From the NCBI RefSeq assembly GCF_000410515.1, contig NC_021500.1:1488001-1552000 (forward strand): 64,000 bases of DNA, given 5' to 3'. The position numbers were made by a program, and so were the translations under genes. Source of the DNA: Enterobacter sp. R4-368 (GTDB lineage: Bacteria; Pseudomonadota; Gammaproteobacteria; Enterobacterales; Enterobacteriaceae). The notes under the pieces are model-generated. The model did no database searches. It saw only the letters and a program-made list of their open reading frames with translations, and was not told the DNA's origin. Below, piece by piece: positions 34,499 to 46,422 of this stretch. Each line of letters opens with the position of its first letter. Within the stretch, counting starts at the first letter, position 1.

Positions 34499-34830
34499 AA
34501 ACGCGCGGTTTCCCCTCCCTGCGCGTGTAAGGTGGGGAATCTCCCCGCCTTTTACCCTCGATAACTATTCAAAAGTCATTCTAATTTTTTGAACACTACG
34601 CGCAAATAGTTCAGCTTTTTCTTTCCCCGTCACCGGCCTATCATTCGTTTCATCAGGGCAAAACAGCCCATTACAAACGGAACTGGCCCGCAGGTTGGCC
34701 GTAAAATTAATCAAAACTTTCGTTGTAGGCCAGATTAACCATGAACCCATTACAGAAACTTTTTAGCGCTTTGTTTCCACAGTCCGCAGGTAACAACGTA
34801 GCGGATGTGCAGCCAACTTCAGGAGTGACT
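34499..34830. other. 332-bp intergenic stretch before the nitroreductase gene
   Basis: Contains the terminator at 34529-34553 and an AT-rich stretch with the presumed promoter of the nitroreductase gene. An in-frame ATG at 34741 could extend that protein by 30 residues. Nothing else seen. Confidence 0.5.
34529..34553 (+). terminator. Terminator after small membrane protein gene
   Basis: 10-bp stem AAGGTGGGGA / TCCCCGCCTT with one G-T pair, 3-nt loop, followed by TT. Confidence 0.65.
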
Positions 34831-35430
34831 ATGTCAGACAATTTTCTCGCTTTAGCAAAACAACGCCGCACTATCTATGCCTTGGGTAAAGATCTGCCGG
34901 TGGCAGAAGATGTGGTCATTGAAACCATCAAAGAAGCGATTCGTCAGGCACCTTCGGCGTTTAACTCACAGAGTTCCCGCGCGCTGATCCTGTTAGGTAA
35001 AGAACATGTGCAGTTCTGGGAGCTGACTCGCGAGCAGCTGAGAAAAATCGTGCCGGAAGAGAGCTTTAAAGCCACTTCCGACAAGCTGGATGGCTTTGCC
35101 GCGGCGGCGGGTTCCGTACTGTTCTTTGAAGATCAGGATGTGGTGAAAGGCTTGCAGGAGCAGTTTGCGGCTTACGCCGATAACTTCCCGGTATGGTCTG
35201 AACACAGCACCGGTATTGCACAGTACGCCGTGTGGCTGGCGCTGACCGAGAAAGGCATCGGCGCGAACCTGCAACACTATAACCCACTGGTTGACGCCGA
35301 TGTGCAGCGCACCTGGGGTATTCCGGAGAACTGGAAACTGCGCGGCCATATGAACTTCGGTTCGATCGTGGCCCCGGCTGGCGATAAAGCCTTTATGGAT
35401 GACGCCAAACGCTTTGTGGTTGCCCGTTAA
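34831..35430 (+). CDS. Nitroreductase family protein (Frm2/HBN1-like)
   Basis: 199 residues of the FMN-dependent nitroreductase fold. Visible are LAKQRRTIYALGKDLPV near residue 8, IRQAPSAFNSQSSRALIL (FMN-binding), the VLFFEDQDVV strand, GIAQYAVWLALTEKGIGANLQHYNP, and the C-terminal GSIVAP. This subfamily (yeast Frm2/Hbn1-like, about 200 residues) reduces nitro compounds or protects against fatty acid/oxidative stress; substrate unknown. It is not NfsA or NfsB. The ATG at 34831 was chosen for its AGGAG site 7 bp upstream and match to family length. It converges on gltX across a shared terminator. Confidence 0.85.
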   Translation: MSDNFLALAKQRRTIYALGKDLPVAEDVVIETIKEAIRQAPSAFNSQSSRALILLGKEHVQFWELTREQLRKIVPEESFKATSDKLDGFAAAAGSVLFFEDQDVVKGLQEQFAAYADNFPVWSEHSTGIAQYAVWLALTEKGIGANLQHYNPLVDADVQRTWGIPENWKLRGHMNFGSIVAPAGDKAFMDDAKRFVVAR

Positions 35431-35470
35431 TCGACGGAATTCACGCTGCGTGCAGTAAGCTTACAGCCAT

Positions 35471-35502
35471 AAAAAAGCCGCCTTAATAAAGGCGGCTTTT
35501 TA
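35471..35502. terminator. Bidirectional terminator between nitroreductase gene and gltX
   Basis: 8-bp stem GCCGCCTT / AAGGCGGC with a 4-nt loop, flanked by six A on the left and a T-run on the right, so it can end transcription from both sides. Confidence 0.85.
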
Positions 35503-35519
35503 TTTACAGCAGGTAAAAC

Positions 35520-36935
35520 TTACTGCTGGCTTTCACGCTCAGCAATAAAACCCAGCGCTTTGTTGATACGCGCGATGCTGCGCGCCTGGCCAATGGCGTG
35601 AACGGTGACATCCAGCGCCGGAGACTGACCCGCGCCGGTCACGGCAACGCGCAACGGCATACCCACTTTGCCCATGCCCACTTCCAGCTCATCGGCGGTC
35701 GCCTGAATCGCGTGGTGAACGTTTTCCGCCGTCCAGTCGGTGATAGCAGCCAGCTTGTCACGCACTACTTCCAGTGGCTGACGCGCAACCGGACGCAGAT
35801 GTTTTTTCGCCGCGTCCGCATCGAACTCGTCAAACTCTTCATAGAAATAACGGCAGCTTGCCGCCATCTCTTTCAGCGTTTTGCAACGCTCGCCGAGCAG
35901 TTTCACCAGCTCAAACAGCTGTGGGCCGGTATGGGTGTCGATATTTTCCTGCTCAATGTGCCACTGCAGGTGCGTCGCCACATACTCGGGATCCAGCGAA
36001 TTGATGTAGTGATGGTTCAGCCACAGCAGCTTGTCAGTGTTGAACGCGCTCGCGGATTTGCTTACCGCGCCAAGAGAGAACAGCTTGATCATCTCTTCGC
36101 GTGAGAAGATCTCCTGATCGCCGCTCGACCAGCCCAGACGTACCAGGTAGTTAAGCAGCGCTTCCGGCAGGTAACCATCGTCGCGATACTGCATTACGCT
36201 GACCGCGCCATGGCGTTTGGAGAGTTTTTTACCGTCGTCGCCGTTAATCATCGACACATGCGCGTATACCGGAACCGGTGCGTTCAACGCTTTCAGAATG
36301 TTGATCTGACGCGGCGTGTTGTTGATATGGTCTTCACCACGAATAACGTGGGTAATTTCCATATCCCAGTCATCAACCACAACGCAGAAGTTATAAGTTG
36401 GAGATCCATCAGTACGGCGGATGATCAGATCGTCGAGTTCGAGGTTGCTGAACTCAATCGGGCCGCGAATCTGGTCGTCAAAAATAACAGAACCATCCTG
36501 CGGGTTGGCAAAACGCACGACACACGGCTCGTCATCAGCATGGTGCGAATGATCGTGGCGGCAACGACCGTCATAACGTGGTTTTTCATTATTTGCCATC
36601 TGCGTTTCGCGCAGCTGCTCAAGGCGTTCTTTCGAGCAGTAGCATTTGTAGGCGGTGCCCGCTTCCAGCATTTCATCGATAACCGAGTTATAGCGGTCAA
36701 AGCGTTTGGTCTGGAAGTACGGGCCTTCGTCCCACTCCAGATTCAGCCAGTTCATGCCATCCATGATGGCTTCAATTGCTTCCGGAGTGGAGCGCTCGAG
36801 ATCGGTGTCTTCAATACGCAGCACAAACTCACCGCCGTGATTACGTGCAAATAGCCAGGAGTAAAGAGCAGTGCGCGCGCCGCCAACGTGCAGGTAGCCG
36901 GTGGGGCTTGGCGCGAAGCGAGTTTTGATTTTCAT
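35520..36935 (-). CDS. gltX: Glutamyl-tRNA synthetase
   Basis: 471 residues, same as E. coli GltX. Class I synthetase: HIGH-type motif GYLHVGG at residues 13-19, a zinc-binding segment (CYCSKE and [13 protein letters not shown]), and the KMSKS-type motif KLSKRHGA. It charges tRNA-Glu, which also feeds haem synthesis. It is divergent from the tRNA-Val/Lys cluster as in E. coli. On its other side E. coli has yfeD-yfeC, while here a nitroreductase gene adjoins it across a bidirectional terminator. Confidence 0.97.
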   Translation of the reverse strand: MKIKTRFAPSPTGYLHVGGARTALYSWLFARNHGGEFVLRIEDTDLERSTPEAIEAIMDGMNWLNLEWDEGPYFQTKRFDRYNSVIDEMLEAGTAYKCYCSKERLEQLRETQMANNEKPRYDGRCRHDHSHHADDEPCVVRFANPQDGSVIFDDQIRGPIEFSNLELDDLIIRRTDGSPTYNFCVVVDDWDMEITHVIRGEDHINNTPRQINILKALNAPVPVYAHVSMINGDDGKKLSKRHGAVSVMQYRDDGYLPEALLNYLVRLGWSSGDQEIFSREEMIKLFSLGAVSKSASAFNTDKLLWLNHHYINSLDPEYVATHLQWHIEQENIDTHTGPQLFELVKLLGERCKTLKEMAASCRYFYEEFDEFDADAAKKHLRPVARQPLEVVRDKLAAITDWTAENVHHAIQATADELEVGMGKVGMPLRVAVTGAGQSPALDVTVHAIGQARSIARINKALGFIAERESQQ

Positions 36936-37146
36936 GAAATGGCCTTACGTTTATAAAGATGCCGACCGTCGGCAATAGCTAAAATGAAAGTGGGCGATAT
37001 TCTATCACTGTGGGCTGATTCCTCAATGTTGTTGCCGCAATGAGGGGGTTATCAGGCTATTTTGTTTAGAAATCATGCTCTCGCGACGCTTTACGCAGCG
37101 GTTTGTCTAATTTTACGACGAACGAACAATTTCTTTTGAAAATGCG

Positions 37147-37174
37147 TTGACTCATTTTCAACTCTCCCTATAAT
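37147..37174 (+). promoter_or_regulatory. tRNA-operon promoter
   Basis: TTGACT, 16-bp spacer, perfect TATAAT, about 17 bp before the first tRNA-Val. GC-rich bases follow the -10 (GCGACTCC), resembling the discriminator of stable-RNA promoters under stringent control. Confidence 0.85.
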
Positions 37175-37191
37175 GCGACTCCACACAGCGG

Positions 37192-37267
37192 GGGTGATTA
37201 GCTCAGCTGGGAGAGCACCTCCCTTACAAGGAGGGGGTCGGCGGTTCGATCCCGTCATCACCCACCA
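37192..37267 (+). tRNA. valU: tRNA-Val (UAC), first copy
   Basis: 76 nt including encoded CCA; anticodon TAC in the CTTACAAG loop; acceptor GGGTGAT pairs with ATCACCC. First of three identical copies, as in the E. coli valUXY-lysV operon. Confidence 0.97.
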
Positions 37268-37308
37268 CGATTTTTGTGGCTTCCGCAGTGTAGATAAGAA
37301 TGAGAAGT

Positions 37309-37384
37309 GGGTGATTAGCTCAGCTGGGAGAGCACCTCCCTTACAAGGAGGGGGTCGGCGGTTCGATCCCGTCATCACCCACCA
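37309..37384 (+). tRNA. valX: tRNA-Val (UAC), second copy
   Basis: Identical in sequence to the first copy, separated by 41 bp of unrelated spacer. Part of the same transcript. Confidence 0.97.
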
Positions 37385-37425
37385 CTTTCTCGCCAGCGAA
37401 TTCTTATCAGTTGAAGTACCGAAGT

Positions 37426-37501
37426 GGGTGATTAGCTCAGCTGGGAGAGCACCTCCCTTACAAGGAGGGGGTCGGCGGTTCGATCCCGTCATCACCCACC
37501 A
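37426..37501 (+). tRNA. valY: tRNA-Val (UAC), third copy
   Basis: Identical to the two upstream copies, encoded CCA. Only 4 bp separate it from tRNA-Lys. Confidence 0.97.
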
Positions 37502-37505
37502 CTTC

Positions 37506-37581
37506 GGGTCGTTAGCTCAGTTGGTAGAGCAGTTGACTTTTAATCAATTGGTCGCAGGTTCGAATCCTGCACGACCCACCA
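37506..37581 (+). tRNA. lysV: tRNA-Lys (UUU)
   Basis: 76 nt with encoded CCA, anticodon TTT within CTTTTAA; acceptor GGGTCGT pairs with ACGACCC. Last tRNA of the operon. Confidence 0.97.
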
Positions 37582-37585
37582 ATGT

Positions 37586-37612
37586 AAAAAAGCGCCCTAA
37601 AGGCGCTTTTTT
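37586..37612 (+). terminator. Terminator of tRNA operon
   Basis: Stem GCGCC / GGCGC extended by A/T pairs, loop CTAAA, six T after it. Confidence 0.85.
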
Positions 37613-37987
37613 GCTATCTGCTATTCCCCATTCTCCTGCCCTGTTCCAGCCGTCAGTTAAAATCCGTCGAAATCCATTGATTACCAACCCGCGCGATCCC
37701 AGTTATGTGACCAGTAAATCGATGAATTTTTCCCGCCGAACAATTTACTTTAAAGCAGCATACAAACGATTAAATCCACGTTAAGTTGGCTAAAAAAACC
37801 ACCCTGGCCACAATGTGAAAACGAATAAAATTTCAGTATTTTCAATAGGTAAACACGGTAACGTTTATCCATAATTTATCCTTAATATCCCGATATGATG
37901 CCCGCCGAACGGCCATTCGATGAACACAATTCAAGAAATAGATGATGTCGGCCGATAACCATGTTTTATGGCAAAAAGGAGTGTGCA
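37613..37987. other. 375-bp AT-rich stretch between tRNA-Lys and FlxA-like gene
   Basis: In E. coli xapR-xapB-xapA occupy this neighbourhood; they are absent. Apart from the FliA promoter at 37931-37958 no gene, repeat of the tRNA 3' end or integrase remnant was recognised. Confidence 0.4.
37931..37958 (+). promoter_or_regulatory. FliA (sigma-28) promoter of FlxA-like gene
   Basis: TCAAGAAA, 12-bp spacer, then a perfect GCCGATAA -10, 29 bp before the ATG. The -35 is a weaker match (TCAAG for TAAAG) and the spacer one base longer than consensus. Confidence 0.75.
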
Positions 37988-38335
37988 ATGACCACAATTT
38001 CGACAACAACAGCGTCAATTCAAACGGGTAGCGCGGGTAGTTCATCGTCTACCGGCAACGATACCGCTTCGCAAATCAGCCGCATTACTCAGAAGATCAC
38101 CAAGCTGACGCAGCAGCTGAAAGAAATCGCTAACGGGAGCGGTTCGACGGAAGACAAGAAGAAACAGCAAGAGATGATTCAGACTGAAATCCAGCAACTG
38201 CAAGCGCAGCTGGCGCAACTGCAGCGCAAACAGGCTGAAGAAGCAGAGCAGAAACAAGCCCAGCAGCACCCGCAAACGAAAGCGGAAGGTGTTAACAAAC
38301 CTTCCGACGATCATCAGATTGATATTTACGTCTGA
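37988..38335 (+). CDS. FlxA-like coiled-coil protein
   Basis: 115 residues. A Ser/Thr-rich N terminus ([20 protein letters not shown]) is followed by a long coiled coil (residues 35-90, [18 protein letters not shown] and [18 protein letters not shown]) and a Gln-rich tail. This is the FlxA-like family; E. coli FlxA (110 residues) is FliA-controlled but of unknown function. A perfect FliA -10 element upstream supports the same regulon here. ATG at 37988 has an AAGGAG site. The last 10 bp overlap the convergent yfeR. Confidence 0.8.
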   Translation: MTTISTTTASIQTGSAGSSSSTGNDTASQISRITQKITKLTQQLKEIANGSGSTEDKKKQQEMIQTEIQQLQAQLAQLQRKQAEEAEQKQAQQHPQTKAEGVNKPSDDHQIDIYV

Positions 38336-39255
38336 GTAAATAACGGATCGTCCTCACGGGCCTGGTTTAAACACCGGGCCTGTTCTCTGACAACTTCCCA
38401 CAATGCCTGCGCCGCCCCTGAGAGCGACCTGTTTTTTCGCCGCACCAGCATAATTTTGCGCTGCATACCCGGCACCAGCCGTTTTACCGCCAGCTCGCTT
38501 CCCTGCGGCAGCGGCAAGGCGAGTGCGGGCAGAATACTAATGCCTATTCCCGCTTCGACCATCGGAAACAGGGTTGCCGGGTGGCCAATCTCCTGCACGA
38601 TTGTTGCGCGTACGGCGAAATGGCGCAGCGCCGCATCGATAAGCGGTCGGCTACCAGACGCGTAATCCTGCACCACTAATTGCGCCTCATCCAGCGCCGA
38701 CCACGGCACCTCAGCAAGCTGTGCCCACGGATGATCGTTACGACACAACAAAAAGAATGGCTCCTCAAGGATCTCTTCGCTCTCAAAATCGTTCACCGGG
38801 CCAGGATCGATAACAATGCCAAAATCCACCTCGCCCTGGCGAATGCTCTCCAGCACCCATTGCTGCGGCCTGTCGTGCAACACAAAATCAATTTCCGGAT
38901 AACGCTGGTTGCTGCTGGCGATGCATTGCGGGATCAGGTGCGCCGAAATGGTCTGGCTCGCCGCCACGCGCACCGTGCCAGTCAGTTGCTGCCCGACACG
39001 CCCGGCTTCACGCAGCGTGCTGCTAAGCTCATCTAACAGTCGTTCGAGGCGTCCGGCCAGTTGATGCCCGGCTTCGGTCAGCACCACTTCGCGGGTGGTA
39101 CGGTCGAGTAAGCGCACGCCGGTTTGCAGTTCCAGCTCTTTCACGCTGTGGCTTACCGCCGACTGGCTGAGGCCGATTATCTCCCCTGCCCGGCTAAAAC
39201 TTTTGGCTTGCGCCACCGTGACGAAGACACGTAACTGACGTAAGGAATAATTCAT
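38326..39255 (-). CDS. yfeR: YfeR, LysR-family regulator
   Basis: 309 residues, LysR type. HTH in residues 1-60 ([26 protein letters not shown]); ligand-binding domain with [18 protein letters not shown]. Length and location, divergent from yfeH, match yfeR of E. coli and Salmonella, where it is reported to regulate yfeH in response to osmolarity. Its 3' end overlaps the FlxA-like gene. Confidence 0.88.
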   Translation of the reverse strand: MNYSLRQLRVFVTVAQAKSFSRAGEIIGLSQSAVSHSVKELELQTGVRLLDRTTREVVLTEAGHQLAGRLERLLDELSSTLREAGRVGQQLTGTVRVAASQTISAHLIPQCIASSNQRYPEIDFVLHDRPQQWVLESIRQGEVDFGIVIDPGPVNDFESEEILEEPFFLLCRNDHPWAQLAEVPWSALDEAQLVVQDYASGSRPLIDAALRHFAVRATIVQEIGHPATLFPMVEAGIGISILPALALPLPQGSELAVKRLVPGMQRKIMLVRRKNRSLSGAAQALWEVVREQARCLNQAREDDPLFTQT

Positions 39256-39344
39256 CTTATAAATTCATGAATGGATGCAATAAATCAATTTTATTTCTCA
39301 AAGTAGAAAAAGCACAATAGCGACACCGACTTTCAGGAGTGCAC

Positions 39345-40334
39345 ATGAAACTTTTTCGTATCCTTGATCCTTTTACGCTCACGCTGGTATGTACCGTTTT
39401 GCTGGCCTCTTTTTTCCCGGCGCGCGGCGGTTTTGTGCCATTTTTCGAGGGGCTGACCACCGCCGCCATTGCGCTGCTGTTTTTTATGCATGGAGCGAAG
39501 TTGTCGCGCGAGGCGATCATCGCTGGCGGTAGCCACTGGCGTTTACATCTTTGGGTAATGTGCAGCACGTTTGTGCTTTTCCCGGCGCTCGGCGTGCTGT
39601 TTGTCTGGTGGTCGCCGGTGAATGTCAGCCAGGAGCTGTATACCGGTTTTCTGTATTTGTGCATTCTGCCTGCGACCGTTCAATCGGCAATTGCCTTTAC
39701 CTCGCTGGCGGGCGGTAATGTCGCGGCGGCGGTTTGCTCAGCATCGGCTTCCAGCTTACTCGGCATCTTCCTGTCGCCGCTGCTGGTCGGCCTGCTGATG
39801 GATCTGCACGGCGCAGAAGGCAGCCTTGAGCAAGTGGGCAAGATCATGCTGCAACTGCTGCTGCCGTTTGTGCTGGGGCATCTTTCCCGCCCGTGGACCG
39901 GCGCTTTTGTGGCAAAGCATAAGAAATGGATTTCAAAAACCGACCAGACGTCGATTCTGCTGGTGGTTTACTCCGCCTTTAGCGAAGCGGTGGTGAACGG
40001 CATCTGGCATAAAGTGGGCATCGGTTCGCTGCTGTTTATCGTGGTGGCAAGCCTGGTGTTGCTGGCGATTGTCATCGTAGTGAACGTAGTGGTGGCACGG
40101 AAATGTGGCTTTAACAAAGCCGATGAAATCACTATTGTTTTCTGCGGTTCGAAAAAGAGCCTCGCCAACGGTATTCCTATGGCCAACATCCTGTTCCCGA
40201 CGTCGGTGATTGGCATGATGGTGCTGCCGCTGATGATCTTCCATCAGATCCAGTTGATGGTCTGCGCCGTGCTGGCGCGCCGTTATAAACGTCAAACGGA
40301 GCAACAGCAGGCGCAGGAAGCGGCGAAAGCTTAA
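39345..40334 (+). CDS. yfeH: YfeH, bile-acid:sodium symporter (BASS) family protein
   Basis: 329 residues, about ten helices, of the SBF/PF13593-like BASS branch. Visible are GLTTAAIALLFFMHGAKLSREA, LPATVQSAIAFTSLAGGNVAAA (crossover helix) and FCGSKKSLANGIPMANILFP. The transported solute is unknown for YfeH. ATG at 39345 has an AGGAG site 5 bp upstream; a GTG two codons before is less likely. Divergent from its presumed regulator yfeR, end overlaps ypeB by 4 bp. Confidence 0.88.
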   Translation: MKLFRILDPFTLTLVCTVLLASFFPARGGFVPFFEGLTTAAIALLFFMHGAKLSREAIIAGGSHWRLHLWVMCSTFVLFPALGVLFVWWSPVNVSQELYTGFLYLCILPATVQSAIAFTSLAGGNVAAAVCSASASSLLGIFLSPLLVGLLMDLHGAEGSLEQVGKIMLQLLLPFVLGHLSRPWTGAFVAKHKKWISKTDQTSILLVVYSAFSEAVVNGIWHKVGIGSLLFIVVASLVLLAIVIVVNVVVARKCGFNKADEITIVFCGSKKSLANGIPMANILFPTSVIGMMVLPLMIFHQIQLMVCAVLARRYKRQTEQQQAQEAAKA

Positions 40335-40546
40335 TTGCGTTTCAGGGGCTGTACCAGGTGGCTCAGCCCTTCCGTTTTGATCAGTAACGTTATCTGCATC
40401 AACTCGCCCAGCCGCCCGGCGGGAAACGAATCCTTCCGGGCAAACCACAGCAGATACTCTTCGGGCAGATCGATAAGCCGCCGCCCCTGATATTTACCAA
40501 ACGGCATGAGCGTATTTGCAATCTCGACCAGCTGTTCCTTTTCCAT
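40331..40546 (-). CDS. ypeB: YpeB, DUF3820 family protein
   Basis: 71 residues, DUF3820 (MPFGKYQGRRLIDLPEEYLLWFARK), matching E. coli YpeB and its position next to ligA. Function unknown; the fold resembles small putative quorum-sensing-regulated nucleases only distantly. Starts directly at the ligA stop, so cotranslated with ligA. Confidence 0.85.
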   Translation of the reverse strand: MEKEQLVEIANTLMPFGKYQGRRLIDLPEEYLLWFARKDSFPAGRLGELMQITLLIKTEGLSHLVQPLKRN

Positions 40547-42574
<2,028 letters not shown>

Positions 42575-42582
42575 TCAATGAT

Positions 42583-42607
42583 AAAAAACCCCCGACTGGC
42601 GGGGGTT
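42583..42607 (-). terminator. Terminator between zipA and ligA
   Basis: On the minus strand a 7-bp stem AACCCCC / GGGGGTT with a 7-nt loop is followed by T residues. It ends zipA transcription before ligA. Confidence 0.8.
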
Positions 42608-42635
42608 CTGGAAGGAAATAATGTTCGTGGTCCCG

Positions 42636-43631
42636 TTACGCGTTGGCGTCTTTGACCTCGCGAATACGATCCTGGTATTCACGTAATTTCTGCGGGGTCA
42701 TCATCCGACGCTGGTCGTCCAGCACTACGCCGCCGACTTCGTCGGCAATATGCTGTGCGGATTGCAGCATCAGTTTAAAGTTTTGCAGTTCGTCGCCATA
42801 GGAAGGCACCTGCATAAAGATGGTGACGCCAGGCGTTGCCATCTCACTCATCGTATCGACATCAAACGTGCCGGGGTTCACCATATTCGCCAGGCTGAAG
42901 AGCGCCGGGCCACTGCCGTCCGGGCTAAGATGACGATGGAAGATGCTCATATCGCCGAATTTGAACCCGGCCTGCAAAATACTGTTCAGCAGCACTTCGC
43001 CATTCAACGTGCTGCCATGGTGTGCGGCAACATTCATGATAATCACAGTTTCTTTACGCTGCGGTTTTTCCACCGGCGCTTCGACAACCGGCTCAGGTTC
43101 CGGCTGAGGCGTGGGCTGCGCAATTTCAGGTTGCGATTGATACTGCGGCGCAGGCTGCTGAGGTGCCATTGGTTGCGGCTGTGACTGTGGGGCAACAGGC
43201 TGTTGCGGTGCGTGACGCACCGGCTGCGTTTCAAAGGCAGGTGCCTGCGCAGGGCGCTCCGGCTGCTGCTGGGAATAAGGCTGCTGCGCGTGGTGCGGTG
43301 GCTCTGCGGGTTGAACCGGCGGTGCCGACGGGCGTGGCTGTGCCGACGCATAAGGCGGCTGATATTGGTGCTGACGCGGCGCGTCCTGCTCGTTACTGGC
43401 TCCCGGCGCGTGGTTCACTTTATGAACACGCACTTCACCTACGCCTTCGTCTTCTTCGACATCCTCGTCATCCAAATCGTCGTCGTCACGTCTCGACTTC
43501 ATGCGTTTTAATGGGCGATCCCGGAACATGGACGAACGTTCTTTGCGACTGGTCCAAAACCCATGAACCAGCAAAGCAATTATGGCGATCGCGCCAACAA
43601 TGATTAATATCAGACGCAAATCCTGCATCAT
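42636..43631 (-). CDS. zipA: ZipA, FtsZ-anchoring cell division protein
   Basis: 331 residues (E. coli 328). N-terminal membrane anchor ([20 protein letters not shown]), a charged segment ([20 protein letters not shown]), a long Pro/Gln-rich linker (residues 85-185, many QPQ and PQQ repeats), and the C-terminal FtsZ-binding domain from about residue 195 ([19 protein letters not shown] ... [17 protein letters not shown]). It tethers FtsZ rings to the inner membrane. ATG at 43631 matches E. coli MMQDLR. Divergent from cysZ. Confidence 0.96.
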   Translation of the reverse strand: MMQDLRLILIIVGAIAIIALLVHGFWTSRKERSSMFRDRPLKRMKSRRDDDDLDDEDVEEDEGVGEVRVHKVNHAPGASNEQDAPRQHQYQPPYASAQPRPSAPPVQPAEPPHHAQQPYSQQQPERPAQAPAFETQPVRHAPQQPVAPQSQPQPMAPQQPAPQYQSQPEIAQPTPQPEPEPVVEAPVEKPQRKETVIIMNVAAHHGSTLNGEVLLNSILQAGFKFGDMSIFHRHLSPDGSGPALFSLANMVNPGTFDVDTMSEMATPGVTIFMQVPSYGDELQNFKLMLQSAQHIADEVGGVVLDDQRRMMTPQKLREYQDRIREVKDANA

Positions 43632-43857
43632 TATATTCTCTGTTGTTCTAACACCTTGCCACCACGGCAAACATTTACTCACTAAGAGTATTTGCCCATT
43701 ACGTCAAGTGCAAGTGCGCGCGTGTCTTTCACAGCATAAAGATGAATGAAATTGTGCTTTTTGCTGTTTTTTCGAACATTTCCGAACGGGTTTCCCCAGT
43801 ATGATGAATATTATAAGCTGCAGTTTTCGGTCGTCATGAAAGGAGTATGGCCAGATT

Positions 43858-44619
43858 ATGGTTTCATCATACCCGTCTGTTGCTCGCAGCGGCATGTTTT
43901 ACTTTTCCCAGGGCTGGAAACTGGTCACGCTGCCAGGCATTCGCCGCTTTGTGATCTTGCCATTAATGGTGAATATTTTGCTGATGGGCGGTGCGTTCTG
44001 GTGGCTGTTTACCCGGCTCGATAGTTGGATCCCTTCGCTGATGAGCCATGTGCCGGAGTGGCTACAATGGCTTAGCTATTTACTGTGGCCAATTGCCGTT
44101 ATCTCAATTTTGTTGGTGTTCGGCTACTTCTTCTCAACCCTTGCGAACTGGATTGCCGCTCCGTTTAATGGCTTGCTGGCAGAACAACTGGAAGCACGCC
44201 TTACCGGTGCGACAACGCCCGACGTCGGCGTTTTTGGGCTGCTAAAAGATGTACCACGTATCATGAAGCGCGAATGGCAAAAACTAGCCTGGTATCTGCC
44301 CCGCGCCCTGCTGCTGCTGGTACTTTATTTTATTCCCGGTATTGGGCAAACCATTGCCCCGGTGTTGTGGTTTCTGTTCAGTGCGTGGATGCTCGCTATC
44401 CAGTATTGCGACTACCCGTTTGATAACCATAAGGTGCCGTTTAAAGCGATGCGCGTTTCCTTGCGTGAACGCAAGGTTATAAATATGCAATTCGGTGCGC
44501 TCACCAGCCTGTTTACGATGATTCCGGTGTTGAACCTGGTAGTGATGCCAGTAGCGGTGTGTGGCGCAACGGCGATGTGGGTCGATTGCTATCGGGAAAA
44601 ACACGCAATTTGGCGATAA
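43858..44619 (+). CDS. cysZ: CysZ, sulfate permease/regulator of sulfate uptake
   Basis: 253 residues, inner membrane with several hydrophobic segments. It matches E. coli CysZ (253) from [16 protein letters not shown] through [41 protein letters not shown] and [12 protein letters not shown]. It mediates sulfate entry under low-sulfate conditions and is inhibited by sulfite. Located just upstream of cysK as in E. coli; control by CysB is expected. Divergent from zipA. Confidence 0.96.
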   Translation: MVSSYPSVARSGMFYFSQGWKLVTLPGIRRFVILPLMVNILLMGGAFWWLFTRLDSWIPSLMSHVPEWLQWLSYLLWPIAVISILLVFGYFFSTLANWIAAPFNGLLAEQLEARLTGATTPDVGVFGLLKDVPRIMKREWQKLAWYLPRALLLLVLYFIPGIGQTIAPVLWFLFSAWMLAIQYCDYPFDNHKVPFKAMRVSLRERKVINMQFGALTSLFTMIPVLNLVVMPVAVCGATAMWVDCYREKHAIWR

Positions 44620-44639
44620 GGATTTATTCCGTTTCTTAT

Positions 44640-44759
44640 TCCATACTGATTAGCATTATTTCACCTCAGTATATAGATATGCGATTTCCTTACTTCCCCA
44701 TCAACAGTAAGTGCGTATGCTGAGGTGGTTCCCAAATTTCATACAGTTAAGGACGGGCT
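44640..44759 (+). promoter_or_regulatory. cysK promoter region (CysB site expected)
   Basis: The cysZ-cysK gap holds an AT-rich stretch and an AAGGA ribosome site before the ATG. In E. coli this region carries the CysB-activated cysK promoter; exact CysB boxes could not be placed with confidence. Confidence 0.45.
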
Positions 44760-45731
44760 ATGAGTAAGATTTTTGAAGACAATTCGTTGACGATTGGTCA
44801 TACGCCGCTGGTTCGACTAAACCGCATCGGTAACGGCCGCATTCTGGCGAAGGTCGAATCACGTAACCCAAGCTTCAGCGTAAAATGCCGTATCGGAGCC
44901 AATATGATTTGGGATGCCGAAAAACGCGGGGTGCTGAAACCGGGTGTAGAACTGGTTGAACCGACCAGTGGTAACACCGGGATCGCACTGGCGTATGTAG
45001 CGGCTGCACGCGGCTACAAACTGACGCTGACCATGCCGGAAACCATGAGTATCGAACGCCGTAAACTGCTGAAGGCATTAGGCGCGAACCTGGTACTGAC
45101 GGAAGGCGCCAAAGGCATGAAGGGCGCAATCCAGAAAGCGGAAGAAATTGTCGCCAGCGATCCGGCGAAATTCCTGCTGTTGCAGCAGTTCAGTAACCCG
45201 GCTAACCCGGAAATTCATGAAAAAACCACCGGCCCGGAAATCTGGGAAGACACCGATGGCCAGGTTGATGTATTTATCTCCGGCGTTGGCACTGGCGGTA
45301 CGCTGACTGGCGTAACGCGTTATATCAAAAATACCAAAGGCAAAACTGACCTGATCACCGTCGCGGTCGAGCCAACTGACTCTCCGGTTATTTCCCAGGC
45401 GCTGGCAGGCGAAGAGCTGAAACCAGGACCGCACAAAATTCAGGGCATCGGCGCGGGTTTTATTCCCGGCAACCTGGATTTGAAACTGATCGACAAAGTT
45501 GTCAAAATCACCAACGAAGAAGCCATCAGCACCGCGCGTCGCCTGATGGAAGAGGAAGGTATTCTGGCGGGTATCTCTTCAGGTGCTGCCGTTGCGGCGG
45601 CGCTGAAATTGCAAGAAGACGAGACCTTTACCAATAAGAATATCGTGGTGATTCTGCCGTCTTCTGGTGAGCGTTATTTGAGCACAGCGTTGTTTGCCGA
45701 TCTGTTTACTGAAAAAGAACTGCAACAGTGA
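44760..45731 (+). CDS. cysK: Cysteine synthase A (O-acetylserine sulfhydrylase)
   Basis: 323 residues, fold-type II PLP enzyme. The PLP Lys is in [10 protein letters not shown] near residue 42; the substrate loop [11 protein letters not shown] and the phosphate-binding [10 protein letters not shown] are intact. It makes cysteine from O-acetylserine and sulfide, and can be bound by CysE. Monocistronic with a terminator after it, then ptsHI-crr as in E. coli. Confidence 0.97.
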   Translation: MSKIFEDNSLTIGHTPLVRLNRIGNGRILAKVESRNPSFSVKCRIGANMIWDAEKRGVLKPGVELVEPTSGNTGIALAYVAAARGYKLTLTMPETMSIERRKLLKALGANLVLTEGAKGMKGAIQKAEEIVASDPAKFLLLQQFSNPANPEIHEKTTGPEIWEDTDGQVDVFISGVGTGGTLTGVTRYIKNTKGKTDLITVAVEPTDSPVISQALAGEELKPGPHKIQGIGAGFIPGNLDLKLIDKVVKITNEEAISTARRLMEEEGILAGISSGAAVAAALKLQEDETFTNKNIVVILPSSGERYLSTALFADLFTEKELQQ

Positions 45732-45753
45732 TGCCAGATTGTTAAATAAGCTC

Positions 45754-45781
45754 AAAAAAGCACCCATCGCGGTGCTTTTTT
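45754..45781 (+). terminator. Terminator of cysK
   Basis: Stem GCACC / GGTGC extended by A6/T6, 6-nt loop CATCGC. Confidence 0.85.
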
Positions 45782-46114
45782 GTGGCATATATCAAATTTT
45801 TGTCCTACCTGGCATTGCCTGAAACCTCCCGGTCTGGTATTTAACCATCACATTTATTTTGATGCGCGAAATTAATCGAAGGCAAGATTTCACCAAGCTG
45901 AATCGATTTTATGATTTGGTTCAATTCTGCCTTTCGCTGCATAATGTTTAATGACGAGCGAAACGTCAGCAGCCAGAAGCGCCAGCGTTTGGTTGCGCCA
46001 GGCAGGCTTCTGTAGTTTGTCCCGTTGCGCCGGCGCTAACAATACAGGCTAAAGTCATGCCGCCAGGCTAGACTTTAGTTCCACAACACTAAACCTATAA
46101 GTTGGGGAAATACA
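45782..46114 (+). promoter_or_regulatory. ptsHI-crr promoter region
   Basis: 333 bp without a gene. Long stretches are conserved with the E. coli pts promoter region, including TTTATGATTTGGTTCAATTC, ATAATGTTTAATGACGAGCG, and the GGCTAGACTTTAGTTCCACA stretch before the ribosome site GGGGAAATAC. CRP-cAMP and Cra/Mlc control is known there in E. coli; individual sites are inferred by this conservation. Confidence 0.75.
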
Positions 46115-46372
46115 ATGTTCCAGCAAGAAGTTACCATTACCGCTCCGAACGGTCTGCATACCCGCCCTGCTGCTCAGTTTGTTAAAGAAGCAAAAGGCTT
46201 CTCTTCTGAAATCACTGTGACTTCTAACGGCAAAAGCGCTAGCGCGAAAAGCCTGTTCAAACTGCAAACTTTGGGCCTGACTCAAGGTACTGTTGTGACG
46301 TTGACCGCTGAAGGCGAAGACGAGCAAAAAGCGGTTGAGCATCTGGTTAAACTGATGGCAGAACTTGAGTAA
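46115..46372 (+). CDS. ptsH: HPr, phosphocarrier protein of the PTS
   Basis: 85 residues. Phosphorylated His15 lies in [11 protein letters not shown] and the conserved Ser46 in SAKSLFKLQ. Carries phosphate from enzyme I to the sugar-specific IIA proteins. First gene of ptsHI-crr. Confidence 0.98.
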   Translation: MFQQEVTITAPNGLHTRPAAQFVKEAKGFSSEITVTSNGKSASAKSLFKLQTLGLTQGTVVTLTAEGEDEQKAVEHLVKLMAELE

Positions 46373-46422
46373 GTTTTACTTACGAGTTCTTTTCAAGATC
46401 AGTCACAAGTAAAGGTAGGGTT

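Noticed and set aside
34741..34830. 30-residue N-terminal extension of the nitroreductase
   Set aside because: Internal ATG at 34831 has a good AGGAG site and gives the usual family length.
37091..37784. Long frames with repeated peptide units on both strands across the tRNA cluster
   Set aside because: They only translate the three identical tRNA-Val genes and spacers, not proteins.
37506..37987. tRNA-Lys as an integration site for a genomic island
   Set aside because: No integrase gene and no second copy of the tRNA 3' end was seen downstream.
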